The notes under the pieces: model-generated
The model's input: only the letters and a program-made list of their open reading frames with translations
Database searches by the model: none
Told to the model about the DNA's origin: nothing
Translations under genes and position numbers: made by a program
NCBI GenBank assembly: GCA_027924585.1
Contig: BSBM01000442.1
Span: forward strand, 5,580,001 to 5,644,000
Length of the DNA stretch: 64,000 nt
Source: Larix kaempferi
Lineage: Eukaryota > Streptophyta > Pinopsida > Pinales > Pinaceae
Direction: 5' to 3'
Shown here: positions 23,476-32,628 of the stretch, piece by piece
Position numbering within the stretch: the stretch's first letter is position 1
Layout: each line of letters begins with the position of its first letter

Positions 23476-23915
23476 GATTCATCACTCTCTTTTTTGGCTC
23501 TCTTCCTTGAAGGTTCATCATCTTCTACAATGTGACCATGGTGCCTTTTCTTGTTATTCTTCTTGTTGTGGGAGCCACTTTTGTTTCAGGGACAATCTCT
23601 GGAGTAGTGTCCCTTCTCATCACATGTATAACATCTAATAGCAGATAGATCTCTCCTGAATCTTTTAAAGTTATCCCACTGACTTTGGTGGAGGTTTTTC
23701 TCCCTCTTACTATGACGATGCTCCCTCTTGTTATTAGTCCTCCTGGAGTGTGTTGTGAGAGCTTGATCGTCGTTTGCTCCCATCTTCTCTTCTCGAGCTA
23801 CAAGTCGAGCTTCTTCTTGTGAGCATTCCTCCCACAGCCTATTGAATGTGATTAACTTCTTCCTAGCACAAATCCCTTAAATGAGTCCCATGATCTAGGG
23901 AGACCATTCAAGGTG
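23476..23915 (-). pseudogene. Copia gag C-terminal part with CCHC zinc knuckle
   Basis: On the minus strand the frame reads from the gag stretch near 23915 (TLNGLPRSWDSF-like) through a glutamate-rich helix. It reaches a single zinc knuckle CYTCDEKGHYSRDC (about 23589-23633), which binds element RNA in the particle. A TGA directly after the knuckle (23586-23588) breaks the frame. Further lysine/arginine-rich sequence and an EDDEPSRKRAKK block lead up to the insertion point of the solo LTR. The frame near 23880 also carries a stop. Confidence 0.9.
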
Positions 23916-23920
23916 GTCAT

Positions 23921-25953
23921 TGATGAGCAAGGTTGTCATCAATGACAAACCATTAATGACAAAGGAAGTCAAAGATTGATGATATGGGCATTAGATGACA
24001 TGGCAAGAAGAATATGACAAGGAGGACATGGCAGCTTGGGCATTGAAGCCATGAATGACTAAGGAGTCATAAATATTGATGGCATAGCATAATATGGGCA
24101 ATTGGAACACCCAATGGTCCAAATGACCCATTCTGTGGTCATGTGTGGCTTGATGAGGTCATAGAACCCTTAGATGGTTTGATGGTCCATGTTCCCACTT
24201 GATGCCAACAAGATGGTGGTTTGAAGCCCAAGAAGCCCTTGAAAAAGCCCTTGAAGCACTTAAAGAAATCTTGAAACACTTATGAAGGATTGAAGAAGTC
24301 CTTGGATCCACAAGTTTGTTAAAGAAGTCCTTTTTGTCATGCCCTTGACATTGAGATCTTGGTTGCGGAGCCCATTGAACTTGATGCTCCTACATGAAGA
24401 TGATCTTGCTACACTTGATAAATTTAAAGCCCTTGCACCTATAAATATATGAAGACCCTGAATATGATAGTACGTCCTTAATATACTTGTTGATGACATA
24501 AATAAGGATGTTTAACAAATGATATTCTCACAAATCTGAAGCATGACGGTGTTGGGGACACAAGCCCACGGTGAGGATGTAGTTTGGATGACATACATAT
24601 ATATATTTGAAATGATGACAAGTCGGCCTGCTAATAGAGTTGATAATATTAAATTGACCATGAGTGAAGTCGGCCTAGCCTTTAATGATAACTTTTAATT
24701 AAAAAAGGGGTTTATATGGCAAGTCGGCTCAGCAATTTTTTATGGAAAACAAGTATAAATAAAGCCAATGTCCTCATTCAATTGGAGTAAAATTCGGTGG
24801 GGAAGATATAGCTCTAACTTTTTCGGATCAGCTCTAAGGAAACTCGTGGGGTGATCTGAGGCAGCCTATGGAGAAAATCGTATGTGGTGATTGATGATCT
24901 TTTATATTTCTTTTTTTTTTATATTTCTGGGCATGAGGAATTCAGTGGAGGAGCTCTGACTTTTGGCTTACCGAGGGAGGAATTTCGGACCGATCTGAGG
25001 CAACTGCAGATGCAAATCAGCAATCAATCTTTCTTTTGATCCTTTATCTTCTCTTCATGAATTCCGGGATTCACTGGGGCAGACTTTTGATGCAGATCTG
25101 AAGACTTGATATGACAATGACTAAGTATGACAATGGACAGTGTTAGCTTTGATATTACTTGATATGACATGTAACAATTTGATGATAGTCCTGCAGTCTG
25201 AAGAAAGCATTTGGTCAAGCATTCATTGAAGTGAACTAGCCTAGATAGTGAAGTTGTTGTCTTACAATGGCATGTATCTTTCCATATACAATTGACTGGG
25301 CAGTTGGCTTGTTAGTGACAGCATTGATAATGACATGACATACATCTATTGATTGACATAGGCAGTAGTTGTGATATGACAGCATACTTGACAGTGAGAG
25401 CTATATTGTGACTTGATAGTGAGAGCCATACAGTGATAGCCTGATGACAATGACTTGGCAAAGCAATGACATGGTGACATAGATCGATTGGCTTAACTGA
25501 GATGTACTTGATTTATGACAGCGTATTGACAGTGACAGCCAAGTGGCATGACAAAGATTGATATGTGATGTGACAAGTATTTATATGTAATCACAAGATG
25601 TGTCTTGTACATATTTTCTTAGTTGGACCTAAGAAAATACCAAGTTGAGTCTTGGAATAGAAGTTGGTGCTTCTCAATCAGTTGTAGTTGATGACACCTA
25701 ACGGTTGTATCCGATTGAATCAAATATAAAAAGATTACAAAGCTCATATTGTGTTGAGTCTCTAATGGTGTGAATTGATGTTATGAATTACATGTTTAAG
25801 TTTGATGATTATTGTTGTATAGTTTAGTGAATGATGAAAGCATTGAAGTGAAGTTGTTAAATGATATTTGATTAAGTATTGAAGAAGTTGAAATTGAAAA
25901 AGTGTTTTCCCACTGATTCACCCCCCCCTCTCAGTGTGCCATTGTGTCTAACA
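23921..25953 (+). repeat. Solo LTR, probably copia, inside a copia gag gene
   Basis: The 2033-bp stretch starts TGATGAGC and ends TCTAACA. It is flanked by a perfect 5-bp duplication GTCAT (23916-23920 and 25954-25958). The copia gag frame on the minus strand is interrupted exactly here. The end block ACTGATTCACCCCCCCC...CTCTCAGTG...TCTAACA is of the kind found at the 3' end of many plant copia LTRs, and a TATAAATAAAG box at 24754-24764 faces the same way. Both support plus orientation. GGCCGAC/GTCGGCC words flank the TATA region. Confidence 0.88.
24754..24764 (+). promoter_or_regulatory. TATA box of solo LTR
   Basis: TATAAATAAAG lies about 0.8 kb into the LTR. The relative at 10658-13278 has the same box on the minus strand. 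Confidence 0.5.
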
Positions 25954-26398
25954 GTCATCACAATTTCTCCATCTTCTACATTTTCTCCCACAGCTTCAAG
26001 TTGCTCCTTGATCTGAGAGATCCTTGTAAAGTAAGATTGCATGGTCTCTGCATTTTGTATCTTCACATTCTTCAACTGGTTCCTCAAGGTCATCTTCCGG
26101 TTTATATTCTTCCCTTCAAACAGCTTGGTCAGGGCATCAAACATCTCTTTAGGTGTCTTCAAAGATGACACATGTGGGATGAGATGATCCTTAATAGAAT
26201 CTGCAATGATCCTCTTGACCTTAACCAAGTTCTTCTTGTGTAAGGATTTAGCCGCATCTCCCTCTGGTGATGGAATCTCCTCATTTACATATGTGTCCAA
26301 TTCATTCTCTTCAAGGACAAGTGCAATCCTATACTTCCATGCTTCGGAAGTTATCAGCCACTTCAAGCTTATCCTCAAGCTTGGTGTGGTGAGACATC
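25954..26398 (-). pseudogene. Copia gag N-terminal part
   Basis: The likely start codon is at 26396-26398 on the minus strand (MSHHTKLEDKLEVADNF). After about 20 codons a frameshift near 26335 moves the conserved WKYRIALVLEENELD block into the frame that begins at 26378. The gag core follows (ADSIKDHLIPHVSSLKTPKEMFDAL, LFEGKNINRKMTLRNQLKN, YFTRISQIKEQLEAVGE). It is cut at 25954 by the solo LTR and resumes at 23915. The preceding leader, primer site and LTR are in the right order for a copia 5' end. Confidence 0.92.
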
Positions 26399-26820
26399 TT
26401 TAATGAGAACTTCAAATCGAAATAGCAAAGCTTTTAGGTCTTACCACTTTGAGATGCCAAAACTGGTTCTGGAGCTGGTTGGCCCTAGGGTTTGTTAAAG
26501 AAACCCTAATTTTGCAAACTTGGAATTTAGAACTTCTAATTAGACAGATAGATGTGCCTCGTCAAGGCGAGTTTCCCAATGTACTCACTTCCCCAAATCA
26601 GTGAACAGAAATCCAAAAATGTTGATGCCCTAGTTTTCCTCTAGCAATAGTGACGGGTCAAAAAATGAAAATTCTCAGAATCAACTTTTGCTTCGACAAA
26701 AAGATGCACCCTCCTTAGGCGAGTTAGCCTAGCCTCTTTTCATTGATGATTTGTGGAGAGAAGTCCAAAAATTAGGAAGCCCTAGCTTCCACAGCTACAC
26801 AGTGTCTTCTTTTCAAGTTA
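26399..26820 (-). other. Copia leader between primer site and gag
   Basis: This non-coding stretch has a relative at 27421-27580, with shared words GGCGAGTTAGCCTAGCC and GAGAGAAG. It represents the untranslated leader of the element whose gag starts at 26398. Confidence 0.7.
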
Positions 26821-26832
26821 GCTCTGAAACCA
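26821..26832 (-). promoter_or_regulatory. Primer-binding site, initiator tRNA-Met type
   Basis: The minus strand reads TGGTTTCAGAGC directly after the LTR end. It differs by one base from the usual copia site TGGTATCAGAGC. Confidence 0.85.
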
Positions 26833-27420
26833 TGTTAGATTTTCTACTTTTAATCAATATTTATCTAGGATCTTAACTGAAAGAATAACATGCACAACAT
26901 AACACAATAGAGACAAAGAATTTCCTCGGGGAAACCATAAAGGAGAAAACCCCGCAACTTCCTCAAAGATAGAATCGTCACCAATACAATATCACAAAAG
27001 TAAAACCCCAAAACAAAGATGGTCTTCTGCAGCTCCTCTTCTTTTTCTCCTATGCGAACTTGTCCTCTCTATCACTAATGCGAACTTGTGAGTGAGTGTG
27101 TTGTCCAAATGAGAGAGCTCCACTCTCTATTTATACTTTCTTTCACTTCACCTTTTCACTTACTAGGTCGGCCCTAGCTATGCCTGATTGGGCCGACTTC
27201 TCTAGGGGACTCAATAACCCTAATCTAACTGACTCTTGGGGGATCTATTGCCCCGACTTACAAGGGAGGATTTACCTCATTGACTTCACATGACCAAATG
27301 TAATAATGACATCCCCGACCGGAGGAATAAACATCTCCGTCGAAGGTACAAATAAAATACAATAATAATGACAATATAAAATACAAGTGAATATCTTTCG
27401 AAGTTACAATTACATTAACA
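26833..27420 (-). repeat. Copia 5' LTR (588 bp)
   Basis: On the minus strand it starts TGTTAATGTAATTG and ends TCTAACA beside the primer site. It aligns with the LTR at 27593-28175. It serves the gag at 26398. Confidence 0.87.
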
Positions 27421-27580
27421 AAAAATGAAAATTCTCCAAACTGAATTCTGCTTCCACCAAAAGATGTGCCTCCTTGAGGCGAGTTAGCCTAGCCCTCTTT
27501 TCTAGATGATATGGGGAGAGAAGACCTTGGATTTGGAAACCTTAGCTTTTCGCTACTGCATAGTGCCTTCTTTCAGAGTG
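27421..27580 (-). other. Leader remnant of a second copia copy
   Basis: About 160 bp of leader, related to 26640-26820, follow the upstream LTR. They end abruptly where the downstream LTR starts, so the downstream element was inserted into this leader. Confidence 0.7.
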
Positions 27581-27592
27581 GCTCTGATACCA
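27581..27592 (-). promoter_or_regulatory. Primer-binding site, initiator tRNA-Met type
   Basis: The minus strand reads TGGTATCAGAGC, the standard plant copia primer site, next to the LTR end at 27593. Confidence 0.9.
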
Positions 27593-28175
27593 TGTTAATG
27601 TTTGCACTTTAATTCAATTATGTCTAGATCTTTAATCTGAAATATAGACAAGCACAGCAATACACAAGAACACAAGAAATTTCTTCAGGAAAACCATAAA
27701 GGAGAAAACCCCGCAACTTCTTCAGTAATAGATTCATCACTTAGTACAATATCAAACCAAGATAGAAAATCCAAAGATAAGATGACTTATGCAGCTTCCT
27801 TCTTTCTCAGCGAACTTTGTCTTTCTCTTCCTTGGAGTGAACTTGCTTGTTGGTGTGTGTCCAAATGAGGGAGAGCACCTCCCTATTTATACTTCATGTG
27901 TGACTGACCTAAATCCCCAATGGGGCCGACTTCCTCAACTAACTGGGCCGACCTCTCCTAGGGAGACTCAAAAATACATTTTACATTTATCCTTTTGGGG
28001 GGACTATTGCCCCGACTTACAATGGAGGTTTTACCTCGATATTCTTACATGACCAAATACAATAATGACATCCCCAAATGGAGGAAAAACATCTCCGATG
28101 GAGGTACAATAAAAGTACAAAAATAATATAATAATAATATACAAAAGAATATCTTCTGAAGTTACATTTACAACA
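27593..28175 (-). repeat. Copia 5' LTR (583 bp) of an interrupted copy
   Basis: On the minus strand it runs from TGTTGTAAATG at 28175 to ATTAACA at 27593, followed by a primer site and leader. No polypurine tract lies outside it, which supports a 5' LTR. The truncated LTR at 6096-6526 belongs to the same family. Confidence 0.87.
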
Positions 28176-28229
28176 ATAGGTAAATCATACAGGTTTACTA
28201 TTGTTCTTCAACATTACATCAAGGATTCA

Positions 28230-28830
28230 GTATTCTTCTCAGATATTTGAGCCAAAGGATGGAGAGGACGCATTCATCTGAGCCATTCAAGCTCTATCAT
28301 TATGATTATTCACCAGACACATTGCTATTGATCCTTCCTGCTGCTTATTGGATCCATCCAACTGATTCAAAGGCTAATTTCAGATATCTAATAAAGAAGG
28401 GGACGCCTTTACTTGCATGGGTGAATTACATCTATTGGAGGTAACTCATATCTCGACCTAACTCTGATGCATGGCCTGCATGCCTCTTCTATACTGTTGA
28501 GAGGGCTACTATAAGCCTTACTGTGGATTATTGGGTTCATATCATCTTCCGAGATCCTTATACAATGATCTGGAGATTGAGGAGAGCGCACCTACTTTAC
28601 ATGGGTGAATTGCTATAGAGATCCACACTCACAACTTGACCTAGGGTTGATGCATGGGATGCATGCTTCTTGCATCTTGTTCAGAAGGCCACTATAAGCC
28701 TTACTATTGATTACGGGAGAGTACATCATCTTTCTGGAGCATTTATCATTGATCTTAAGACTGAAGAAGGCACTACTCTTGCATGGGAGAATTACCTCCA
28801 GGAGCAGCTATCTGAATCTACATCTAGACT
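28230..28830. repeat. Three imperfect tandem units of about 183 bp
   Basis: CATGGGTGAATT or CATGGGAGAATT recurs near 28416, 28600 and 28782. The words GATGCATGG...GCATGC and CACTATAAGCCTTACT recur at matching offsets. I see no coding sequence. Confidence 0.7.
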
Positions 28831-29233
28831 TCATGCATGTTTTGCATGTCAACTTAATATTATTATATGGAACAAGCACAACACATTGGTGTGTACATGC
28901 ATGTCTTTTGAATTTCTTTATGTTGTAAATCTGATTACTTGGGTTTTAGGGTTCATGCAACCCCATGCAATTTTCATGCAATATCATGCAATCATATTAT
29001 TTTTAAATTTTGGGTATTGAGACATCAAAGGAACAACAACTTCATAAAATCTACACAATGACAGAAAATATCAGTTGGGATATTACATATAGCCAGCTAG
29101 GCAGACTCTAAAGTTCCACCAACAAAGTCATGAAGACCGTAAACATACTAAACAAAATTTCAGGTAAGATGGCTTGAAAGAATTAGAATATACAATTGAA
29201 CATGCTTACCCTAATACAACCCTATATGAACTC
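28831..29233. other. Unassigned; CATGCAA cluster near 28955
   Basis: Four CATGCAA words lie at 28951-28991. Otherwise nothing is recognisable. The stretch may be intron sequence of the transporter gene whose exons follow. Confidence 0.4.
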
Positions 29234-29305
29234 ACCCAATATAATCTCCAATCTAAAGGGAGATGGACCATCAAAAAAATCCTTCCCAGCCAAAAGAACA
29301 CTTTC

Positions 29306-29414
29306 CAGATTTCAAGTAATGATCAAACTGCAGTTCTTCCAGCTTAAGGAGGTCCGAGGTAGTAGTATTACTATTATATTCAGGTTCCATAAAAACACAA
29401 AGGCAGTGAAGTAC
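29306..29414 (-). pseudogene. Decayed duplicate of a MATE exon
   Basis: On the minus strand this stretch repeats the exon at 29477-29577 (Y-F-x-A-F-V-x-L-W-N-L-N). It carries an 8-bp insertion that shifts the frame (109 versus 101 bp). The acceptor AG has become GG, and the donor GT has become GA. It is part of a tandem duplication with a 179-bp period (29234-29412 and 29413-29590) that copied the exon with flanking intron. The real exon lies upstream in the direction of transcription. Confidence 0.65.
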
Positions 29415-29476
29415 CCAATATAATCTCCGATGTAAAGGGAGATGGACTATCAAAATCCCACTCAAACAACACTTAC

Positions 29477-29577
29477 CAGATTTCAAGTAACGATCAAACC
29501 GAAGTCCTTCCATCTTGGGAGGTAGGAATATTACTAGTTTATTCAAGTTCCATAAAAGCACAAAGGCAATGAAGTAC
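29477..29577 (-). CDS. MATE transporter exon (downstream one of two)
   Basis: On the minus strand the 101-bp exon lies between an acceptor (GATGATTCAG) and a donor (GTAAGTG). It encodes the end of one membrane helix and the following loop of a MATE (DTX) efflux transporter: YFIAFVLLWNLNKLV, then FLPPKMEGLRFDRYLKSG. Its first base completes the split glutamine codon of the exon at 29920-30016, so the two join in phase. MATE proteins export organic acids or other small molecules in exchange for protons or sodium. The sequence resembles the plastid or citrate-type DTX42-47 group by my recollection. No later exon was found in the window, so this is a gene remnant or a gene with very long introns. 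Confidence 0.62.
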
Positions 29578-29919
29578 CTGAATCATCATAAACATGCAAG
29601 TTCATTAATTTGTAGAAAAATGTTATTAGCTAACTCATACTTTCAAGGAATGCCAAACATTGTCATTATGTTATTCAAGAACATGGTGACAAAATTATTC
29701 AGGATAATGAATTCCTATATTTGTTATAATGACAAGATTGCCAATAAACTCCTACCATAGAACTATTTTTTTGGCCAAACGCAACGCATGTACTTTATCT
29801 CCAAAGGGCTACTTACTTGGGCTTACTGTTCCTAGACATCATAATTGTAACAAAATGCTTAAAGGATAAATTAAATATTAGCAGTCTATTTCATTCAATA
29901 AGTACAACTAATAACTTAC

Positions 29920-30016
29920 TGAGAGACAACAGTGGCAATAGCTGCTCCGCTAACACCAAAACGAAGAGTGAATATGCAAATAGGAAACAACAGTGCATTC
30001 AATATGTTGCCAGCTC
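29920..30016 (-). CDS. MATE transporter exon (upstream one of two)
   Basis: The 97-bp exon on the minus strand follows an acceptor (GATAAGCAG) and ends at donor GTAAGT. It encodes AGNILNALLFPICIF followed by LRFGVSGAAIATVVSQ, a conserved membrane-helix pair of MATE transporters; GVSGAAIATV is the signature part. It begins and ends in the middle of codons, and its end is in phase with the exon at 29477-29577. The exon that should precede it, with an RGFKDTxTPLY-like motif in the family, was not found up to 36 kb. The reading frame itself is undamaged. Confidence 0.65.
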
Positions 30017-32031
30017 CTGCTTATCAAAACCACAGGTTGAAAACCTCCTAAGGTCACATACAGTGAGATATTTGAAAAAATTAAAGATAAACAAGAAATT
30101 CAATTAAAGTATGGATATACAAAATTATAGAATTATTACCAAAAGGTAAGCAAGCAAGGAAGCCATGATGTAACCGATCAAAATGATGAAAATAGCAAAT
30201 AATACGATAAGTAGACAGCCTCGTAAGGAAAACGAACATAGAGAGTTTTTTTGAGGCATTACTGGTAGAATCTGTAATTATTTGTCTAGATATTCAAACT
30301 AGTGATATTTTCTTTTAATTTCAAAGATTAAGAGGTACATGGTCAAGTAAAATCTCCCTGACAATACTGTGTGTTAAGGATCAGTCCCCCTGACATTATG
30401 CAGCCACAACTCACTAAATATATATAAATTTATATAGAAACAAAGTGCTTGGCAAGCAATGCAATCCACTAAAACTTTATGGCTAATTGGTGATACATCT
30501 ATCATACTGGTTTCCCTTCTTGAGTAGGGCTGAAAATGCTCATCTTAAACCTTCCATGCCACCTAAACACACATGACCAGCACCATTTTTTCCATTCATT
30601 GTCATCATCCATGCAACACAAATTATCCTAGTTAAATAATCAGTGGCTCCATTCAATAGCATATCCATCATCACTATTAAATTAGGAGAAGAAAAGTAAA
30701 TAAGAGTAACTACCAATCGTAGAAGATAACACGCAAAGCTAAAAATCCAAGAGTAGCACCCGAAAGTGAAACCAAGCATCCAGAGAGAAAAGTATAAGAA
30801 TATTCATCAGCAGTACAGACATAATCAATACAAACTCATTGATGAGCTCCCAAAAGGGTGCATCAGACAGTTATCCAGCACAGTTTTTGTCCATCTCTAG
30901 AGCCATTGGGAGCATAAGAAAGAGGATATCTAGATTCCAGGAATACTTGAGCAGAAACACAATTTGGTTGATGATCCCGAACTTTTTTCAGAGATACGAG
31001 ATGATGAGATGGCTGTTTTCACATATCATGGTGAAGGTGGAATATTTCCTATGCCTCCATCATTACTTTCATGTCCACTTCTGCCTCTGCTTCATTTGAT
31101 ACCTTCACCTTTAGGGGAAGGCCACCTATAATTAATATGTGTTTGATTTAACTGTTTTAGTTGCATTATAGATAGTTAGAGTTAGTAAAAGGCATCAGGC
31201 CAAACATCACTATGAAGTATGAACCATTATGACTCTTCATATATTTTTGTATAAATACTATCTCCCTTCCACCTTGGAAGGCAGAATAGAGCAAAGAATA
31301 AAATGAATTTTCAACATAGGTCTAAGTTTTCTCCTGTGTGTGGGTAGTCTTGGACTCTATTCAGTGCATTTGTAGGATTATCGATTGGAAGAGCTTCAAT
31401 TGTGACATGGGATAGACCAATCCCTCTCTCTCATTTTGTTGTTTTGGGTTTGTTTATTTATCTACAGTAATTGGTATGATAAGTTTGCAGTTCTGAATTC
31501 TTTAATTCGGCAAATGGTTGACAGATGATAACTGTATGTAATGCTATATGTATCATAGCAGCATATTCCTTTCGAAGTAGATGGATGATTTTCTTTACAA
31601 GGATATAAGAAAATGCAAAAATAATAAAATTATACAAATCAATAATCTTCTGGAAGGGGCTGTGAGTTGATAGTCTATCATAAACATACAACCCAAGATT
31701 GACACATTGTCAATGTTCCCAATAGAAGAACTTAGTCAAGATTGTTTGAAACCTGGGATCTTGACTCTCACCCAACATTTTTGGTGTCATTCTCAAGGAC
31801 ATGCCTCATAAGCTCACACCCTTACAGGAAGATACATGCCCTAAAATGAAAACAACATTTGAGGATAGAGTGGAGATGGTGTATGGTGTCATCTTCTCCA
31901 TCTCATTTGAAATAACAAAGACACCTTTTATCGGGGATTCGGGAGCATCGAATGATTAACGCTACCAAACACAATGAGCGGTGCCAAGAATAGCAGTCCC
32001 AACACAATTGTCCTTCCTATTGTGTTACCCA
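30017..32031. other. Unassigned stretch, possible intron and old LTR pieces
   Basis: No gene is recognisable. A hydrophobic minus-strand frame near 30125-30220 and another near 30715-30780 could be exon-like, but I cannot match them. A TATAAATACT box with a short leader-like stretch lies at about 31248-31300 and may be an LTR promoter. Neither has enough support to call. Confidence 0.35.
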
Positions 32032-32365
32032 CTAAGACGTAATCAACAACGTTAGCCCCCCATTGTGAAGGAAACATGTAAAGTTGCTAGAGTCTGAGAA
32101 ACAAGATAAGCCATTAAGGATCAGCAACTCATGAGACTCACCCAAATGTAGAAGTTGCCTACCATAACCCGAAAGGGAGCCCAGACCATCATTCAACATC
32201 ATATGAAGGTTTACTGAGGTCAGATCTATCTCATGAAGGTAGAGAGTATCCTTTGACTTTTCATGGAGCAGTATATGTTGGTCCCTGGTATAGACATTGA
32301 ATTCCCCCATAAGGATGACCTCACCTTGTATCGAATACTGCAAAATATCAGCATATAAATCCAAA
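32032..32365 (-). pseudogene. LINE endonuclease-domain fragment
   Basis: The minus-strand frame has the layout of the exonuclease-endonuclease-phosphatase domain of plant LINE ORF2. A GEVILMGEFN motif (GDFN in active members) is followed by a long insert, then HLGESHELLILNG and SSNFTCFLHNGG. It starts abruptly at about 32365, where a gag zinc-knuckle fragment on the other strand begins. It ends with a stop shortly after. The rest of ORF2, including RT, is absent. Confidence 0.6.
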
Positions 32366-32628
32366 AAGGGGTACTTGCCAAAATCCCTGTGTATGTGGTG
32401 CTCCTACCACAAAAAGTATGGGCATTCTAATAATGAATGCAAGGTTCTTCAAGCCAAGATCGCTATTGAAGGTTATCACCTTCTTGTTGAACAACAGTGC
32501 TCCAAAGACACTAATATACAGGTCACCAATCCCACCTCTACAACTCATGCTTACTGTCGATGGCCACAGAACACATGGACAATGATGAAGACACTATGTT
32601 CCCTTTTGGATCTCGTATTTTGGTAGTT
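32366..32628 (+). pseudogene. Gypsy gag zinc-knuckle fragment
   Basis: The frame contains LCMWCSYHKKYGHSNNECKVLQAKI, the C..C...H....C arrangement of a plant gypsy gag knuckle. Nothing recognisable lies on either side, so it is an isolated remnant. Confidence 0.5.

Noticed and set aside
30120-30220. Hydrophobic minus-strand frame next to the MATE exons
   Set aside because: The residues do not match the MATE segment expected before the exon at 29920-30016, and no acceptor and donor pair fits.
31240-31320. TATAAATACT promoter-like box
   Set aside because: It could be an LTR promoter, but no LTR ends, primer site or repeat copy was found nearby.
31900-31960. Protease-like FIGDSGAS on the plus strand
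   Set aside because: The frame stops a few codons later and no other copia or gypsy block flanks it.
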